This document shows positions 61,501-64,000 of a DNA stretch of 64,000 nucleotides, piece by piece (position 1 is the first letter of the stretch; each line of letters opens with the position of its first letter). Both the position numbers and the translations under genes were made by a program. A model generated the notes under the pieces. It was not told where the DNA came from and made no database searches. It saw only the letters and a program-made list of their open reading frames with translations. The DNA is taken from assembly GCA_945862065.1 (NCBI GenBank), contig CAMAWT010000003.1, positions 62,001 through 126,000 on the forward strand, given 5' to 3'. Source of the stretch: Flavobacterium psychrophilum (GTDB taxonomy: Bacteria > Bacteroidota > Bacteroidia > Flavobacteriales > Flavobacteriaceae).

Positions 61501-64000
61501 TTAGATTTAACATATTATCCTACAGAAAGAGGACCTTATAATTTTAATCCATCGGCTTCAGCAAACAATGAATTAACTAATCCAAGTCAAAATTTTGGTG
61601 GAATAACGCGTTCCATTAACTCAACTAATTTTCAACAAGCAAATGTTGAATTTATTCAGTTTTGGATGTTGGATCCCTATTACGACCCAGGAAATCCAGA
61701 AGCTCAGGCTACTGCAACAAACCAAGGTCAGTTGTATTTAAATTTAGGTGAAATATCTGAAGATGTATTGAAAGACGGAAGAAAACAATATGAAAACGGA
61801 TTGCCAGAACAAGGATCTGCACAGCCAACGGTTTCATCTGTTTGGGGAAGACAACCAGCATCGCAATCATTGATTTATGCATTTGACACGAATAACGCCA
61901 ATAGAGCCGTTCAAGATGTTGGATTTGATGGTTTAAATGATGCAGACGAAGCAACAACGTATCCAAATTTTGCATCACAACCCGATCCGGCTGCAGATAA
62001 TTATCAATATTTTTTAGAATCTCAAGGCGATGTCTTAGCTCGTTACAGAAGCTATAACAACTTACAAGGAAATTCACCGATAGAAGTAAGCAACACAAAC
62101 AGAGGATCAACAACTTTTCCAGATGTTGAAGACCTCAATAGAGACAACACCATGAATACAATTAATGCCTATTATGAATATAAAATAGATGTTAATCCTA
62201 CTTCATTGTTAACAGTTGGTCAAAATTACATTACAGATATCAGAGTTACTCCAGAAGATATTTCATTACCAAACAGCCAAACAACTCGTGCTAGATGGGT
62301 GCAATTTAAAATTCCAGTTTCTGAATTCACCAACAAAATAGGCGGAATTTCAGATTTCTTATCGATCCGTTTTATGAGAATGTTCATGACAGGTTTTTCA
62401 AGTCAGGTAACCTTGCGTTTTGGAGAATTGGATTTAGTTAGAAGTGAGTGGAGAAGATATACCAACTCTATGGATATAACCGATCCAGTAGCCGATGATG
62501 ATGGAACAACTTTTGAAGTTCAATCGGTGAATATTCAAGAAAATAGCCAGAGATTACCTATTAATTATGTAACACCTCCTGGGGTTGTTCGCGAACAATT
62601 ATTCAATAACAATACACTTATCAATCAAAACGAACAATCACTTTCGTTGAGAGCTTCAGGTTCAGGATTAGAGCCAGGGGATTCGCGTGGGGTTTTCAAA
62701 AGTGTCAACGTTGACATGCGTCAATTTAATAAAATGAAAATGTTTCTTCATGCAGAAGCGCTTCCACGTGATGCCAACTCAATGCAAGATGATGAAATGG
62801 TAGGTTTTATTCGATTTGGAAATGATTTTAATTCCAATTATTATCAAGTTGAAATTCCATTGAAAAAGACCAATTTTGGTGGTGTTTTATCACCAGAACA
62901 AGTATGGCCAGAGGCAAATCAATTGGACGTAGATTTGTCATTATTAACCAAACTAAAAATTCAAGCCATGTCTATAGACCCAACCACATTAGTTGACGGG
63001 GTCTATTTCCAAGACGAAGGTGTTTTGGACCCGTCAAAAGCAGGAAAGGTCAATAAACTACGTTTAGGAATAAAAGGAAATCCAAATTTTGGTTTGGTTC
63101 GTACGCTTATGGTTGGGATAAAAAATCAAACGGATGTATTGAGAACAGCTGAACATCCATTAAATCCTAGAAATATTGGAGGAGAAGTTTGGTTTAATGA
63201 ATTGCGTATTGCCGATATGGACAACAAAGGCGGAATGGCAGCAGTTGCTAGTATGGACACCAATTTTGCCGATTTAGCTACGATATCTGCAACTGGTAGA
63301 ATGAGCACAGCTGGTTTTGGAGGTTTAGAACAAGGTCCAAATGAACGAAGTAGAGAAGATGTTTTGCAATATAACATTGTAACTAACTTGAGTTTAGGAA
63401 AATTATTACCTAAGAAATGGGGCGTAAATTTACCTATGAATTATTCGATTGGTGAAGAATTAATCACTCCAGAATATGACCCTTTCAACCAAGATATTAC
63501 AATTAAGCAACTTCTTGAAAACACCACTGATGAAGCTGAAAGACGTAACATAAAAAATAGAGCTATAGATTTTACAAAACGTAAAAGCATTAACTTTATT
63601 GGTGTTAAAAAAGAACGTGGTGAAACACAAAAGCCCCACTTTTTTGATCCTGAAAATTTAACGTTATCCTATTCATACAATCAAGTAGATAGACATAATT
63701 ATGAAATTGAATCATTCATTGATCAACAAGTAATTACTTCTGCAGATTATACGTTTGCTTTCAGTTCAAAACCATTAGAGCCCTTTAAAAAAATTAAAGC
63801 ATTACAAAAAAGTAGTTATTGGAAGTTATTACAAGATTTTAATTTTAATTATTTACCTGCAAGTATTTCGTTTAGTTCCAATATTACAAGACAATTTAAC
63901 AGACAACAATTTAGATTGGTTGATGTGGAAGGTATTGGACTTGAAAGTTTATACCAACGAAATTATTTATTTAATTACCAATATGGATTTAATTATAATT
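58579..64000 (+). CDS. sprA: SprA, type IX secretion translocon / gliding motility protein (partial, 3' end outside window)
   Basis: The frame is open from TTG 58579 to the end of the window, giving at least 1807 residues; known SprA proteins have about 2400. Signal peptide: FSIKIIFGFIFLFFSNAAFSQ region, with cleavage after FSQ. Family landmarks are YVDDFEGSQTNIDMKSPLSW, FPDVEDLNRDNTMNTINAYY and IDPTTLVDGVYFQDEG-like blocks. SprA forms the large outer-membrane pore through which type IX substrates leave. No ATG lies before the signal peptide in this frame, so TTG, three bases after the ruvA stop and in the same frame as ruvA, is the start. The order maeB, ruvA, sprA is conserved in Flavobacterium. 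Confidence 0.95.
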   Translation, partial: MKTRPIKYTHFSIKIIFGFIFLFFSNAAFSQDDENANDTVKGFNKGSISIGNPKSIVDAYTYDPISNKYILTQTFDGYNVKYPIVLSPEEYQKLVLKESVHDYFKQKLDAIEGKKEGSEAAKKNLLPRYKVNSKLFETIFGGNSIDIKPTGSVEMDLGIRYTKQDNPSFSPRNRSTTTFDFNQRISMGLAGKVGTRLNVNANYDTQSTFSFQNLIKLEYSPQLSGNEDDIIQKLEIGNVSMPLNSTLIRGAQSLFGVKTQLQFGKTTVTGVFSEQKSQTKSVTAQGGGTLQEFDLFALDYDADRHFFLSQYFRNKYDSTLRNYPIIDSRVQITRMEVWITNKQNRVSTTNNNLRNIIAIQDLGESQLKDRTTLVPISTDQIVAIAPADLPGFFTSANFDLPSDNKNNKYDPGLINLGGLLNGNIREIVTAGGGFNNTVTVSEGRDYSKLENARKLAPNEYTFHPQLGYISLQQRLANDEVLAVAYQYTIGDELFQVGEFGTDGVDATQVSGGIPTTQSLILKMLKSNLTDINKPIWNLMMKNIYQIPQAYQLQKQDFKLNILYTDPSPLNYINITSPLPAPVDNVTDTPLLKVFNMDRLNFANDPLNNGDGFFDYIPGLTVDEQNGRIIFTSVEPFGKTLFEKLRNNSTENYNLDPTSIAYNANQKKYVYKSMYRNTQAGAIQDSEKNKFQLKGKFKSSGGGGIPIGAYNVPKGSVVVTAGGRVLVEGVDYSVNYQAGRVQILDPSLQASNTPINVSVENNAVFGQQTKRFFGFNVEHKFNEKFQVGATYLKMSERPFTQKSNYGQESVNNSIFGVNANYSTEVPFFTRLVNKLPNIDTDAPSNFSFRGEVAYLKPGASKADQFDGEATIYVDDFEGSQTNIDMKSPLSWSLSATPERNSNSLYQDFGGVQTDLSYGYKRAKLNWYNIDPTFYTQRPVGITNDDISLNSTRRIFSRELFPNTDIVQGQSQVINTLDLTYYPTERGPYNFNPSASANNELTNPSQNFGGITRSINSTNFQQANVEFIQFWMLDPYYDPGNPEAQATATNQGQLYLNLGEISEDVLKDGRKQYENGLPEQGSAQPTVSSVWGRQPASQSLIYAFDTNNANRAVQDVGFDGLNDADEATTYPNFASQPDPAADNYQYFLESQGDVLARYRSYNNLQGNSPIEVSNTNRGSTTFPDVEDLNRDNTMNTINAYYEYKIDVNPTSLLTVGQNYITDIRVTPEDISLPNSQTTRARWVQFKIPVSEFTNKIGGISDFLSIRFMRMFMTGFSSQVTLRFGELDLVRSEWRRYTNSMDITDPVADDDGTTFEVQSVNIQENSQRLPINYVTPPGVVREQLFNNNTLINQNEQSLSLRASGSGLEPGDSRGVFKSVNVDMRQFNKMKMFLHAEALPRDANSMQDDEMVGFIRFGNDFNSNYYQVEIPLKKTNFGGVLSPEQVWPEANQLDVDLSLLTKLKIQAMSIDPTTLVDGVYFQDEGVLDPSKAGKVNKLRLGIKGNPNFGLVRTLMVGIKNQTDVLRTAEHPLNPRNIGGEVWFNELRIADMDNKGGMAAVASMDTNFADLATISATGRMSTAGFGGLEQGPNERSREDVLQYNIVTNLSLGKLLPKKWGVNLPMNYSIGEELITPEYDPFNQDITIKQLLENTTDEAERRNIKNRAIDFTKRKSINFIGVKKERGETQKPHFFDPENLTLSYSYNQVDRHNYEIESFIDQQVITSADYTFAFSSKPLEPFKKIKALQKSSYWKLLQDFNFNYLPASISFSSNITRQFNRQQFRLVDVEGIGLESLYQRNYLFNYQYGFNYN

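Noticed and set aside
1-64000. tRNA, rRNA or known riboswitch
   Set aside because: Scanning the intergenic regions by eye gave no cloverleaf, rRNA segment or riboswitch core that I could defend. A covariance-model search would settle this.

Overview
The window is a low-GC chromosomal segment from a member of the Flavobacteriaceae, most likely Flavobacterium or a close relative. The evidence is the gene content: alternative complex III joined to cytochrome oxidase, the SprA translocon protein of the type IX secretion system, a protein with a type IX C-terminal sorting domain, TonB-dependent uptake and PolA with both exonucleases. Many genes also carry the Bacteroidetes promoter form, TTG, 17-23 bases, then TAnnTTTG. 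The region looks like ordinary vertically inherited chromosome. I see no phage, integrase, transposase, CRISPR array, rRNA or tRNA.

Layout. 1-3.3 kb: end of a DUF255 thioredoxin-domain protein, a LEA-like helical protein, an MscS channel and an enoyl-CoA hydratase. 3.5-8.5 kb (minus strand): HD hydrolase, acyl-ACP desaturase with PlsC, a tiny membrane protein, then queG with ruvB. 8.5-20.1 kb (minus): one respiratory operon, actABCDEF followed by cytochrome oxidase subunits II and I, from a clear promoter at 20.25 kb to a terminator at 8.5 kb. 20.3-25 kb: a SPOR protein, tag, a queuosine-precursor transporter, rpsB-tsf and rplM-rpsI. 25.3-27.7 kb: an operon of a LacI-type regulator, an exported ankyrin protein and a secreted DOMON protein. 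27.7-38.3 kb: polA, a His/Cys-rich small protein with a TonB-dependent receptor, a prolyl oligopeptidase, a porin and an orphan histidine kinase. 38.4-39.1 kb: a decayed toxin next to an intact antitoxin. 39.3-46.3 kb: a DUF4403 lipoprotein, a TolC/adaptor/tsaB operon and a second histidine kinase. 46.4-55.3 kb: a haem biosynthesis locus, with hemH-(YhcG nuclease)-hemJ behind an AraC regulator on one strand and hemA-hemC-hemD-hemE-(80-aa ORF)-hemF on the other. 55.6-64 kb: malic enzyme, ruvA and the first 1807 codons of sprA.

The haem locus and the act/cox operon connect functionally: haem made by hemA-F/H/J is needed for the oxidase and for the multihaem cytochromes ActA and ActE. queG and the YhhQ-type transporter both serve queuosine in tRNA; tsaB serves t6A. 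sprA exports cargo such as the DOMON protein.

The most interesting items are a toxin gene broken by a nonsense codon and a one-base deletion beside an intact antitoxin; a YhcG/PDDEXK nuclease translationally coupled to hemJ; the LacI-ankyrin-DOMON operon; a repeat family whose arms are conserved while the central hairpin varies; His-rich stretches on two proteins of the respiratory operon; and several TTG starts placed one to three bases after the upstream stop codon. I found no clearly undescribed large system.
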